Shown piece after piece: positions 23,080-34,056 of a DNA stretch of 52,500 nt (position 1 is the stretch's first letter; every line of letters starts with the position of its first letter). The stretch is from Calycina herbarum (taxonomy: Eukaryota; Ascomycota; Leotiomycetes; Helotiales; Pezizellaceae), in the NCBI GenBank assembly GCA_001414485.1, contig LLEY01000258.1, positions 1 through 52,500 on the forward strand. Reading direction: 5' to 3'. Position numbers and translations under genes: made by a program. The notes beneath the pieces were generated by a model. It had not been told where the DNA came from and made no database searches. It saw only the letters and a program-made list of their open reading frames with translations.

Positions 23080-23674
23080 ATGGTCAAAGGAAAAGCAACA
23101 GCCACGGTCTCCGGGCGTACAATCGCTGAGACAGAAGAATATGAAATTGTAGAGGGGAATAGTTATGTTTGTCTTTTTTCTTCCTAATCTTGTATTTAAC
23201 TGCTGACCCATTCCCAATATAGTTCCCACCATCGTGAGAATATCCCCAAACCCGCAAAACACAATCAGATGAAATAAAATGGAATGAAAAGAGTCTTCGC
23301 TGACCAGGGAAATAAGGTCGGTAAACATGTCCTATCTCAGCAAGACAGATCATTCAACCCATTGTCCCTGGAAAGGAGATGCCAGTTATTACAGTGTAAA
23401 TCTTGATAGTAAGAATTTCCACCAATCGTTCCCAAACTCGAGTTAGCTAGGGAAAGACAAGCGAAAGAGGCTAACTAGTGAATAGAAACGGAGTTGAAGA
23501 ATGCAGCCTGGTATTACCCAACTCCTAAAGAAAAGGCTGGAAATATCAAGGACTATGTTGCTTTTTGTATGTATCCTTATCTCTTCTGTTTCAAGACTCA
23601 AAAAGAGGATGATGATGTGAGCTAACTCTGTGGGCATGGCAGACAAGGCTGTTGTTGATGTGAAGAGCGAATAA
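23080..23674 (+). CDS. DUF427 domain protein, five exons
   Basis: A small protein (100 aa when spliced) that no single open frame shows. Exons 23080-23166, 23223-23233 (11 nt), 23317-23408, 23486-23566 and 23643-23674 keep frame throughout. They give the DUF427 signature: VEGNSYFPPSS at the exon 1-3 joins, THCPWKGDASYY, then NAAWYYPTPKEKAGNIKDYV and a VDVKSE end. Introns are GT-AG; introns 3 and 4 have CTAAC branch points. Intron 2 could alternatively end at 23307, adding three residues in frame. DUF427 proteins are small beta-rich single-domain proteins of unknown role, widespread in bacteria and fungi, probably cytosolic (no signal peptide). The complete conserved core and clean frame argue that it is a live gene. 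Confidence 0.85.
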
Positions 23675-24310
23675 GCAAAATGGTGCAAATTGTATGAAAC
23701 AAAAGTGTAATAGCAACATCTGGAAGGAACTTGAATTGAAAAATATATCTTCTCTCACTTGAAAACGTATCTTTGGAAAGTACTCTCTACCTAAATGGAG
23801 AAAACGCTCGTATTTCAACTCGGTATAGCATGTAGCGAAAGGCAGGTTCTGTACTCGAAAAAATATATCAAAAGTACAGAAAGAGCCCGAAAAGACTTAT
23901 TCATACTTCTTATAGTTTTTGAATATTTCAATTGCGTGTTGTGCTTCAAAGTTGGAATAGAAATAGGGGGGACTTTTTCCTTAGAGGAAGTCAACTGAAT
24001 CCTGCTTTAGCACCTTCTACTTCTACCATCAAAGACACAAAGAGTGAGTCCTAACCCTGAGATTATTTCTGGTACCCGATGTTTCCACCTGAAGCGTAAA
24101 AAGGGTGGGATTGAATTGGGGAAAATAACGTTGGTGCTGGGGCTGCCTGGTGTTTATTCGTTTATTCTACAAGTAGAGGTATTAGCTTTAGGGACTGCCC
24201 CGCCTGAGTTTGTTTGAGACGCGTCGTCAATTTCTAGGTCGCGTCTCTCCCCCACCAACTTAACCACTCTCTTGCAACGCACCGCACTCAGCACACCAAT
24301 AGCATCAATT
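23675..24310. other. intergenic region upstream of Nse1
   Basis: About 635 bp between the DUF427 stop and the Nse1 start. Small ORFs on both strands show no domain. A pyrimidine-rich stretch (24243-24275, CTCTCCCCCACC...) lies just before the Nse1 start, as is common in fungal promoters. Confidence 0.5.
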
Positions 24311-25375
24311 ATGGACATCGACCCGGGTGATCCGCATGGGAATTACGGCGATGGCAATCGCGCATTCTTGCAGGCCTTCATGGCGCGCGGTCAATTGTCA
24401 TTGAAAGAGGCGCAATCCATCCTCGCAGCCATCTTCTCCATCCAAGAAAGTCCGTTTGAGCCTCGACCTCCGCCTTGAAGATGCAAACTAACAACAATTG
24501 CAGGGAGAGATGTTGCCGCCGAAGAGGTAACAGAAGAAGACTTCAAATCCTACATTGCCGCCGCGGCCGATGCCCTCTCCCCTCTCGATTACGAAATCCG
24601 AAGCACCCAAGATCAGATTACAAAGGCTAGGGTTTATGCCATCGTCAATAGTATCAGCGACCCGCTCACACAAATGGCAACTACGAGGACGACGGAAGAA
24701 ATGCTTTACGTGAAGCGCCTTCTAGATGGCATGTTCGAAGCGCATAATACGAGACGACGAGAGGTGATGGCCATCACCAGTTTACAAGCGCTCGAGAGAG
24801 GGGTTCTCAAGGGATCGAGCAGGGCCAGTGAGGCCGCAGAAGCTGCTTCAAATACCGATAAAGGCTTAACTGTTGGCGAGGCCGAGAAACTGTTGGCAAA
24901 ATTGGTTTCCGAGAAATGGCTGGAGAGAAGTGCAAAAGGCTTCTACCACCTTTCCCCACGAGCTCTCATGGAACTGCGAAGCTGGTTGATAGACGCATAT
25001 AACGAGGAAACGGATGATCCAGATGAATGGCAACGAATCAAATTCTGCGAGGCCTGTAAGGATATTATTACGATCGGTGAGAGATGTGCGGAGGTGGACT
25101 GCAATGTTAGGCTTCATGATATCTGCCAGGCTGCATATTGGAATTCTAGGCCGAACAAGCAGTGCCCGAAGTGCGAAACCGAGTGGGATGGCGAACATTA
25201 TGTTGGAGAAAAGGCCATCACTAGCACCGAAGAGTATTTGAGGGGCAAGAGAAGAAGTGGTATTGGTGCGAAGCGGAGTGGAGAGGAAAATGGTGACAAT
25301 CAACGAAAGAGCCGGCGAGTTGTCACGGAAGATTCAGACGAGGAAGAAGAGATGCTGGAGGGGATGCAGAGGTAG
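24311..25375 (+). CDS. nse1: Nse1, non-SMC subunit of the SMC5-SMC6 complex (RING-like)
   Basis: Nuclear subunit of the SMC5/6 complex in DNA repair and replication-fork stability; Nse1 pairs with Nse3/Nse4 and carries a variant RING with E3-stimulating function. Exons 24311-24449 and 24504-25375 give 336 aa; the intron (24450-24503) has donor GTCCGT, weaker than usual, and an ACTAAC branch. The middle is a winged-helix-type region (VGEAEKLLAKLVSEKWLERS, then FYHLSPRALMELRSWL). The C-terminal RING-like zinc module runs CEACKDI, GERC, C, LHDIC, CPKCETEW. A charged, Glu-rich tail (DSDEEEEMLEG) ends the protein. 24311 is the first ATG in frame; an upstream in-frame TTG at 24272 is not a credible start. 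Stop TAG. Confidence 0.9.
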
Positions 25376-26778
25376 AGGAGGAGGCACAGGCCAAAGAAGA
25401 AGAGGACGAAGACGAAGAATGAGGAATTGATTTTGCACGGCGTTTGCTCTAGATTTGCTGAGGATTTATGGCGGTCATATTGAAAAGGCGTTTGGGAAAA
25501 TGGCAATATGATACCTTTGGTAGGAAAGCGCACCATGGTTGGGAAGCGGACTTGAATTTGGAGCGGTCCGGTCGACAATTTATAAATCCCCAGATTTCAT
25601 GGATCCCTTTCTTTGACTTTGCAAAACGTGGGTCGATCGGGACGATCCGATTCAAGATGGCATCGTGGATCCTTCCTCGTATGATTCCACGCCTCCATGG
25701 GAATTCGCCGTGTTACTTGTCGATTTTCGAATACTTGAGCGATTTTGAAGCATCAACAACTTCAAATTCAAACTTGAACTTCCACACTTTCTCATTCTTA
25801 TCTCAAGATGATAAGAAGAGTTCCTATCCTACGGCTTCTGATCAGTAGGTATCAAGGAAAGTGGGATTCCTCGTGGGAGCTCAACACCATATCGCTCAGT
25901 ACCTCCTGATAACTCGGCATAAAATAGAACAGACTCTGGATTTTGGCATCTGATTGTGTGATTCGATAAGGCAAAAAGCTTGGTTAATCTGCATCCCTGA
26001 CCTGAAGACACCCTGAAGAGGGGGGCTTTGGGCGATAATTGGGCAAGTGCCGCGGACAGATTACCAGTCGTAATCAAGTCTGCCCCATAGCGGGTACAAC
26101 GGTCAGGGGTTTGTGATGGGGTTTGTTGACGTTCCTGGACACCGGGCATTCGTATCGACATCTCGATCCATCATCACTCCGTTCTTCTCGACAAACACAT
26201 GGGGTTTTAAAGTAGCAGAGCCGGGAGAACGAGAGTAATATTTGGCGATGCTACGGAGTACGTGTTACGGTATGGAATACAATTCTTCCTGCTTGCCTGC
26301 CTACTGCCTTCCGGTTTCGAAATGATCTACACTCACATTTCCTTTCCCATTTCGTACGACGTCCAAGGATGGATTCATCTCGTGGGCAACTGTTGCGGGT
26401 GATTGGCCTTCGGGGATGGTTCCTGATTTGAGAACCCCTCATTTGCGTGCATCTGCCAAATATCGATCCAGATTCATATGAGGCATGACGTTCACACCTG
26501 AAGAGATGTGAGCCACGATGTCAAGCTGGATAAGGGGTTACCTTGGATGTAAAGTTTGCCCAGTCGCGTGAACTTTCAAGGGGCACCCGGGGTCGCTCTT
26601 GATTGTTTGGTTGGAATTATCCAGCCATAGGCCGGGTGCAAGCCAGTAGCAACTTCCTATCCTGGGTGAACGTTATTCCTCTTTGTTTTTGTGGTATAAG
26701 TGCTGGCAACCCCGACTAACCTCACAACCTCCCTTTTCTTTCCCTTGGTGCTCCCGTTTTGTTTTACTTGCTCCCTCC
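25376..26778. other. intergenic region between Nse1 and ceramidase; no gene supported
   Basis: 1.4 kb. It begins with a GAGGA/GAAGA-rich stretch (25372-25422) that looks like coding-like tail sequence of Nse1 in another frame. ORFs 25468-25848 (+, 126 aa) and 25829-26161 (-, 110 aa) have no recognisable domain, and I saw no intron structure that improves them. The last 250 bp, including the pyrimidine-rich 26729-26778, probably hold the ceramidase promoter and 5' UTR. Confidence 0.5.
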
Positions 26779-26802
26779 ATGTATCTCGTTCGCCATGCAT
26801 AA
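26779..26802 (+). promoter_or_regulatory. short upstream ORF overlapping the ceramidase start codon
   Basis: ATG at 26779 opens a seven-codon frame (MYLVRHA) ending at TAA 26800-26802. It starts 16 nt before the ceramidase ATG (26795) and ends inside its second and third codons. Such overlapping uORFs usually lower translation of the main ORF. It matters only if transcription starts upstream of 26779, which the sequence cannot show. Confidence 0.45.
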
Positions 26803-29443
26803 TTTAAACCGCGCCGAATACTCTGCACTCCCGGTGACAGAGGATCGAAAAGATGAGGACGAGAATCCTGTGAAGGTCCCAAAACGACTGTTCGTATGGT
26901 TGGGCGCTCTCATCTCAGTCTTGCTGTTAGCTATCGCCTTTGTTGTTCTTGGACGGGTCGATTATTCTGCTCCTTCGACTGAGGCCGTTGTCGATCAAGC
27001 GGCTACCAAATCCTTCCATGATCACCTGGCCAGAGCAGGTGGCGATGAGTATCTCATTGGGGTGGGCAAAGCCGACATCACTGGGTAAGAAATCACGACG
27101 AAATCTCACTCTTTCTATACTAATTTATATTAAAATAGGCCGATTGTTGAGATAAACTTCATGGGATATGCTTCTTTGCCACAAGTCGGTGGGTTATTTC
27201 TTTCATTTCCCATATCCCGAAAGCTGGCTTTCCCGGTCATGTGCAGTGGATCATCGAAACTGCAATTCTTTTCATAGCCTTATTCTAACTCAACACATCA
27301 GGTACTGGTCTTCGTCAAAGACTGTATGCTCGAACATACATCGTTGGAAGCAAAACCACTCCAACTGATCGTTTCGTCTACATGGTCATTGACACCGCAA
27401 ACGGAGATACCGCCATCCGAAATGGTATCTTGGAAGGTGTTGCGGCTCTAGGTTCAGGCTATTCGATGTACGATACTTCAAACATTGCCGTCACGGGAAC
27501 TCATTCGCATTCTGGTCCTGGAGCATACATGAACTATCTTTTACCACAAATCACATCTCTCGGATTTTCCCAGCAATCTTATCAAGCAATCGTTGATGGA
27601 TCGGTTCTTTCCATCAAGAGAGCTCATGAGAGTCTGGCCCCTGGATATCTCGATTTTGCTGATACGACTGTCTCGGATGCTAATATCAATCGGAGTCTTT
27701 TCGCTTATTTGGCAAACCCAGCTTCCGAGAGAGCCAAGTATACTGATGATGTTGATAAAACTATCACGATGATGCGTTTTAAGCGTGCCTCAGATGGTTT
27801 GAATACTGGAATTTTGGCCTGGTAAGTTTTGTTACTTCCGTCAAATATGATGGTACGCTTACAATCGCAACAGGCACAGCGTTCACGGAACTTCCATGTT
27901 GGAGAACAACACACATGTTACTGGAGGCAAGCTTATCGAGAAACCTCCAATAAAATCATCACTAACTCAAATCACAGATAACAAAGGCCTCAGTTCTTAC
28001 CTTTTCGAAAAAGTCATGGCTTCCGATGTGACAGCTGCACCGGGTTTCGTGGCCGCTTTCAGTCAAAGTAGTGTTGGAGACACCACACCAAACGTCCTTG
28101 GTGCTTATTGTGATGATGGGTCTGGAACTATGTGCACTCTTGAAAATTCCACTTGCTCTGGTACTAGCCAAGCTTGCCACGGTAGAGGTCCAGCTTTCCA
28201 GAAACTGGATCTCGGTGTTTCAAGTTGTTATGAAATCGGACGCAGAGTCTACGCAGCTTCGAAAAGTCTCTATGTAAATTTTTCCTTCATAATTATCAGC
28301 TCAAGGTGCACGGAATATATACTGATAACCACCTAGGATAAATTTGATAGTGTGGCAACTCCAGTGAAGGATCCCAGCGTCAAAGCCTATCACACTTTCA
28401 ATAATATGAGCTTTTTCAATTTCACACTTCCAAGCGGTGCCACTGCACAATCTTGTCCAGCCGCGCTTGGATATGGATTCGCAGGTGGAACTACGGATGG
28501 ACCAGGAGCTTTTGATTTCACCCAAGGTGATACCGATACGGATCCAAAGAATCCTCTTTGGGTTATTGTCTCGGGCTTGCTCAGAACGCCCACAGCAGCA
28601 CAGAAGCTTTGCCAGTCACCAAAACCAGTTTTACTCGATGTTGGAGAGATGGATGTTCCTTATTCTTGGTCTCCAAATATTGTCGATATTCAGAGTTTCC
28701 GTGTTGGTCAATTCATCATGATTGTCAGCCCCAGTGAGGCGACAACCATGGCCGGTCGAAGATGGAAGGCCGCCGTTGCAGCAGCTGCCACTTCTATCAC
28801 CACCTCGACTCCAAAGGTTGTTATTGGTGGACCCGCAAACACGTACGCACACTATGTCGCCACAATCGAGGAATATGGCATCCAAAGATATGAAGGTGCT
28901 TCAACACTTTATGGCCCTAATGAACTTGAGGCGTATATCTACCTCTCCAAGCAGAACCTCCAATATCTCGCCGCGGGATCAACCACCAAGCCACCAGCTG
29001 GTCCAACACCACCAGACAATCGTGCAACATCCTTGAATTTAATCACCGGTGTGGTCTACGACAATCCAGCAGTAGGGAAAAATTTCGGAGACGTCATCAC
29101 CCAACCAGCAGCATCTTACGCTCGTGGTGCAGTTGTCAATGCAACATTCGTAGGTGCCAATCCCCGAAACAACCTCCGCCTCGAAGGAACTTTCACCGCT
29201 GTTGAACTTTCACAAAACGGAAACTGGACCACAGTGAGAGATGACAGCGATTGGTTTACGTCGCTTACGTGGTATCGCGATGATGGACTTATCGGGAGTA
29301 GTCATGTGGATATCAGTTGGGAAACGGAGAGTTATGCTATTCCTGGGACGTATCGAATTCGGTACAATGGGGATTCGAAGACGCCGCTTACGGGGGAAAT
29401 TAAGGCTTTTACGGCTGTTAGTAATGCTTTTACTTTGGCTTAG
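26795..29443 (+). CDS. neutral/alkaline ceramidase
   Basis: Hydrolyses ceramide to sphingosine and fatty acid; type II membrane or secreted. Six exons give 771 aa: 26795-27084, 27139-27188, 27302-27821, 27874-27926, 27978-28273, 28337-29443. A cytosolic N-terminus is followed by one TM anchor (about residues 34-54, LFVWLGALISVLLLAIAFVV). The catalytic domain begins at YLIGVGKADITGP. Zinc/active-site region: GTHSHSGPGAYMNY, then HSVHGTSM. The active-site loop reads QSSVGDTTPN, where the human enzyme has GDVSPN with the catalytic Ser, so Thr replaces Ser. The C-terminal beta-sandwich domain runs to TAG 29441-29443. Intron 4 (27927-27977, 51 nt) is a GC-AG intron, a multiple of three and stop-free, so unspliced message would add 17 residues in frame. 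The start is the first ATG giving the anchor. Confidence 0.93.
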
Positions 29444-30225
29444 ATGGGATGGGATTTTGGGGTTCTTGGTGTTGGGCTGGGTTGGGTTGGGATGGATGGA
29501 ATGGAGGAGGAGCTTAGGAATAGGTATGGTTATTTGGGTAGATTACATAGACAAGCATGCTATGAGTAATGATTACATTTCAATACTTCCAATTCATTTC
29601 ATTTCCTCGTGGTCGTGTTTCATGAAATACTTCGGTAACGTTCCTCTTGCTGTCCTTTTCAACAAAGGGTAAAATTTATTTCTTTCTCCGTCATTCCATC
29701 CCTCCCATTGCGCTCTTCCCTGTCCATGGGCTTTGGGACCCATATAGCAAACCCATCATGAGACTCAAATGCCTCTTGAACTTCATCGGCGCTTCCAAAC
29801 ATAGCATTTTGCAGATATCATTCTCCACAACTTGGTACCTATGACTGCGCAGTATTGGTCTCAAGAGCATGGGCATAACACCCGCAAAGTATACAGAACA
29901 ATTCCCCTTGCACATTTAATAGCACCAGTCCAACGTATCTCTTTTGAGAAATGGCAAGGCGCTGATTTCTCGTTGCTCATGCCGTGCGCTGTAAGCCCGC
30001 CGAGAAAATTTGATCAATGTACTTCTTTACCCCCGAAGCCCAAGACTCATACCTCGGCCTTAATTGTGACAAAGCTCCCCTTCTTTTCACCTCGCCGCTA
30101 AAGTGAGTAGGTCTTTGCTACTGTTGATGAAATTCCAAACCCATACGTTAACACCATTACCAGCCTGAAAGGTTCTCGCATCCTTAACTAACATTGAACT
30201 TTATTGATCCTAGTATTTGGGGAGA
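29444..30225. other. intergenic; possible minus-strand coding debris
   Basis: 3' flank of the ceramidase, then a stretch in which one minus-strand frame near 29810-29690 reads protein-like (SADEVQEAFESHDGFAIWV) without a usable start or flanking exons. It may be the eroded end of the HET-type pseudogene upstream on that strand or of another lost gene. Nothing firmer can be said. Confidence 0.3.
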
Positions 30226-31088
30226 TCAACCCTGGAAATCACTTACTGGTCTCACGTCACTATATATTTTTCTCAACAAATAGTAATAGTATAAGTCAAC
30301 ACCAGGGATCTTTGGGGTCACTTCACCTGTTGATGCCCCCCATATTGCTTTCAGTCTCGCTTCTTCGACGAGTTTCATAACATCTTTAGGTATTTTGTGA
30401 CTTCCAGGCTGAACGGTGTCCATATTTTCAAAGAACCTGGCAGCTTGGTCGCGAAATTGTGGCTGAATACCCTCCAGTGCAGTTCCAACATCAATTGTTA
30501 TACCCCTGCAGAAAAGGTATCTTGAATCCAGTTGCTCGAATCTAGCGAGAAGAGGAATTTTGCAGCCATGAGACCAGCAGCCATCGCCAGACTCTCCTGA
30601 CTTCGAAGAGGGAACGTCAGTTGTCGGGTTTGCAAATCTGGAACCCATGTCGGGAGTTGATGTTTTGATTCTAGGCCCTGACACAAACAAACACAAAATC
30701 TCCAATTCACAAGTTGCAGTGATGAGGGAAGTCGTATATGTACAGTACAAGTCCTTAACCGAAATGTTGTAATCTGAAACCATTCGTGCAATTTCTGGTA
30801 TCCCATGAATAGCCTGAATTCCGTTTTGTTCAGGCTCTTGGATCCTTGTGCAGTTATCAAAATGTCTTGGAAAGTTGACAGTTCAACTCGTTGTGAAAGC
30901 GATACTGGTTCTTTTCCCGATACCAAGTTTACCGAAGAGGTCGAGGAGCTCAATTGGTCCTCCTCAGAGTTCCTCCCATCAGCCTGAGTCTGCTGTACTT
31001 GTAAAATAACTTTCCGGGCTCTCTCAGCACGATACCTTTGGAACTCGTTGACCATGTCTAAGATAGCGAGGTTCCCAATGCTAGCCAC
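30226..31088 (-). pseudogene. HET (heterokaryon incompatibility)-type protein fragment, frame-broken
   Basis: Remnant of the middle part of a HET-domain protein, the family controlling fusion between fungal individuals. The signature is split between two frames. DYNISVKDLYCTY (about 30774-30736), the usual DYS.SV.EVY segment, is in the frame of 30783-30226. LPTWVPDL (about 30656-30633), the usual LPSWVPDW segment about 40 residues later, is in the frame of 31088-30498. YLFCRGITIDVG returns to the first frame. At least two frame changes are needed, and the N-terminal HET core was not found upstream. It is therefore a decayed partial copy. Confidence 0.6.
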
Positions 31089-32705
31089 ATGTAATAAACC
31101 AGGAAGGCACAGTGGGTCCAGAATTCCATGGTTGCAGAACTGGTAGTTACCGTTTGGCCTTTACCTACACTCTGTTGATTTTAGGGGAAAAAGAGGGAGA
31201 AGTTTGAATAGTCAGACTGAGGAGTCAGATTCGGCTTCGCGCCTTTGGGGCCAAAAATAATACCCTAGAAGAGTGCTTCTAAGTAGCCCTAGGTTATTAG
31301 TTAAAACTTATAAGATATGCTGTGTAATATTACTATAACTTGTTCAGATTTGGAATTAGTCACTGAATTGCCCAGTCAAACAGATAAAACTCAACAACCT
31401 ATATGATTTCATTTTACGAAGCTATTCAGGTATACCTTGATTTGATTGGTGGATCAATCTCTGTGCTTATTAAGACCTGAAGTTGAGGGCTTAGCAATCT
31501 GAAGCTTCGAGACTTCTCCAACTTCTCCAACGGCCTATCTCATTGAAAAACACATTCCGAATGCATCTTCCGCTACCTGGTTATCAAAATCTGCCTCGAT
31601 TCCTCGCACCCACACGAATCATTAGGTGAGGATGGACTCCCAACTCCAAATTCAAAGGGCAATGACCTTACGGTATATCAAATGCAGTGGAATGGGAAAG
31701 CAACCATGATGGGCGAATTACAAACACGCCAACGAACAATCGAATGTAGAGTTCTGATGGGTGGAGAACGCAGCGATGCGACAATAGGTGGGTGATAGAG
31801 CCAGGCGGAGGAGACGTACGATTGAGGTCGCGAAGGACAAAGGAATCCTCCAGGCAAGAAAATGTGTGTTGTCGGACGGAAACCTCCCGCGATTCTTTTT
31901 TGACGATGAAAAAGTGTATATATAGGGATGTGGAGGGGAGGTGGGTTATACTCTGGAGAGGTCGAGAGTCGTCGTCGACGACCTTGCGCAATACTAAATA
32001 TCGCCTTCGCGACTACCGTCGACATCTCGACTCCCCCCCTAAATCCACGCACTCATCTGTCTCAACCTCGCACAGACACAGGTCTCTCCTTCCCTCTTAA
32101 CAGCTCATCCCAACCTCCACCTAGCATTTGAGGTCGATACTCCTTGGCCCCTCCACCCTATCTTCCCGACTCGACTCACCTCAGTGATACCAATCCCCTA
32201 CGAACTTTCGTTTTGTCGAAGGCAAATGTAAAAGTGATCATGGTTATAAGTTAGCAGCAGTCTCAACGCAGCTCTCCGGTGAACTGAATTGAGTTACCCA
32301 GACTGTATATTCTTTTCTTAAACCGTTCATGGTTTCGTTGTTTTACATGTTGTAGTTCTTCTTTCGCTGCGTGCCCTCGATATGTCTTACTTCTTCTCCA
32401 ACATTCTGATGCTTCCCGATTCATTCCGAGTCAGAGAACCATGAACCTTCGTTTTTTCCTCATTTTACTAGTATTTTTGCATCTACCTGAATAAGCATGA
32501 TGTTACTCAGCTGAATATCTACTTTGAAGAATCAATAATCATGAGTACCAGGTGACCCAAACCCTCAAAACTGCCCTGGAACTCCGGGCGCGTTCCGCCG
32601 ATTTTCGGAATTCTCAGTGGTTAGAAGTAACTGTAGATTTTTTACATATGTACTCCTTGAAAAATCCTAAGGGGATGTATATTTGACTTTTACGGACACT
32701 TCATC
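31089..32705. other. intergenic; no gene supported
   Basis: 1.6 kb between the HET remnant and the metallo-beta-lactamase-fold pseudogene. Overlapping ORFs on both strands at 31668-32131 are the only long frames; neither shows a domain, signal peptide or intron-supported extension. Nothing else is recognised. Confidence 0.5.
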
Positions 32706-33937
32706 ATGTCTTCAATTCCAGCACCCTCGCTTAATATTCCTTCCTCCGAGAGTATCTGCACAGTGTCAATCATAGATACATCATGTCGTATGAAAACACC
32801 TTCATCATTCATGCTCATGCCCTCTATTCCTGGTCATGAAACTGTACTTGCTCCCTCGTTTTCTTTTCTTATTGAAAATGTTGCTTTGAAGAGATCTGTT
32901 CTGTTTGATTTAGGGCTGAGAAAGGACTGGGAGAAAGGCTCGCCAGCTGTCGTAAAAATGATCGAAGATTCTGTGAGCTTGTATCTTCCTTCTCTAAAAA
33001 CTGTTCTTCAAGCTGATGAGTTTAGGGTGTTGTGTTAGAAATGAATGACCGGAAAGATGTGGCTGATGTGCTGGAAGAGAATGGAGTTGTTCTCCAGTCT
33101 ATAGAGGCTGTGATTTGGAGGCTAGTATTCATAGAAGCGATATAATACAGTTGCTAACCATACTCAGGTCATTCCCATATCGACCACATAGGGAACCCGA
33201 GTACTTTCCTGCCCTCAACTTCTCTCATTGTAGGACCTGGTTTCAAGGAGACCTTACTCCCCGGTTACCCGGCAAAACTAGAGGCCCGCATTCTAGAAAG
33301 TGATTACGTGTTTGTCCTCAATTTCCATCTCTGATTCCCAGCTCATCTCACAACTCAATAGGGGCAGGTACATACGACAGATGAATTTCGAAAAAGATGG
33401 TGGGGCCCTTATGATAGGTCGATATCGGGCATTGGACTATTTTGAAGATGGAAGTTTCTATCTTCTCGACGCTCCTGGTCATGATGTAGGCCATATGTGT
33501 GCTCTGGTCCGCACAACACCATCAACATTCATGTTCCTAGGCGGTGATGCCTGCCACCATGCAGCAGAGTTCCGCCCCACGGAATATTTACCACTCCCAA
33601 ATCACATTCCGAGTTTTAAACATCCCACCAACAATATCCCATGCCCTTGCTCTTTCTTTGAACAGATTCATCCAAAGAAGAGTCGAACAAAACCATATTA
33701 CACAATCGCTGTCTTCCGGACGGACAATCCCTCGCCATCGATGTCGAAGAAGCGTGTCGAAGTATTGTGAAAATGGAGGAATTTGATGCGAACGAAAATG
33801 TGTTTACTGTAATTGCTCATGATTTGTCTCTGATTGGAGTGGTGGATCTCTTCCCGAAGACGGCGAATGCGTGGAAGGAGAAGGGGTGGGCAGAGAAGGG
33901 AAGATGGGAGTTCTTGAAAGAAGTTCAAAGCACATAA
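32706..33937 (+). pseudogene. metallo-beta-lactamase-fold hydrolase, frame-broken
   Basis: Related to fungal MBL-fold proteins of the lactonase type. Exon 1 32706-32972; intron 32973-33025 (GTGAGC...TTTAG) joins cleanly to GVVLEMNDRKDV...EAVIW. The zinc motif HSHIDH lies at 33170-33187, preceded by an intron whose junction (GC donor AG|GCTAGT at 33121, acceptor CAG at 33167) leaves the frame one base off. A second junction near 33309-33364 also fails in phase. After DAPGH..GH, GGDACHH and EFRPTEYLPLP, a third frame change near 33710 is needed to reach the family C-terminus (SLAIDVEEACRSIVKMEEF to a TAA at 33935-33937). Three separate small indels indicate a decaying gene; assembly error is the alternative. 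Confidence 0.65.
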
Positions 33938-34056
33938 TAATGTCGAAGACCACGCTTTTGGGATGCACCTACAGAACGAACTTGAGTTTTCTCAACTGCG
34001 ATCGCAATTTAGCCCCTCTCTTTAACCCTTGTATAATTGCTACCTCCAAATCACCT

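Noticed and set aside
25468..26161. 126-aa (+) and 110-aa (-) ORFs between Nse1 and ceramidase
   Set aside because: No recognisable motif, signal peptide or intron structure; cannot be supported.
31668..32131. Overlapping ORFs of 100-124 aa on both strands
   Set aside because: Mutual shadows with Ser/Arg-rich composition; no domain.
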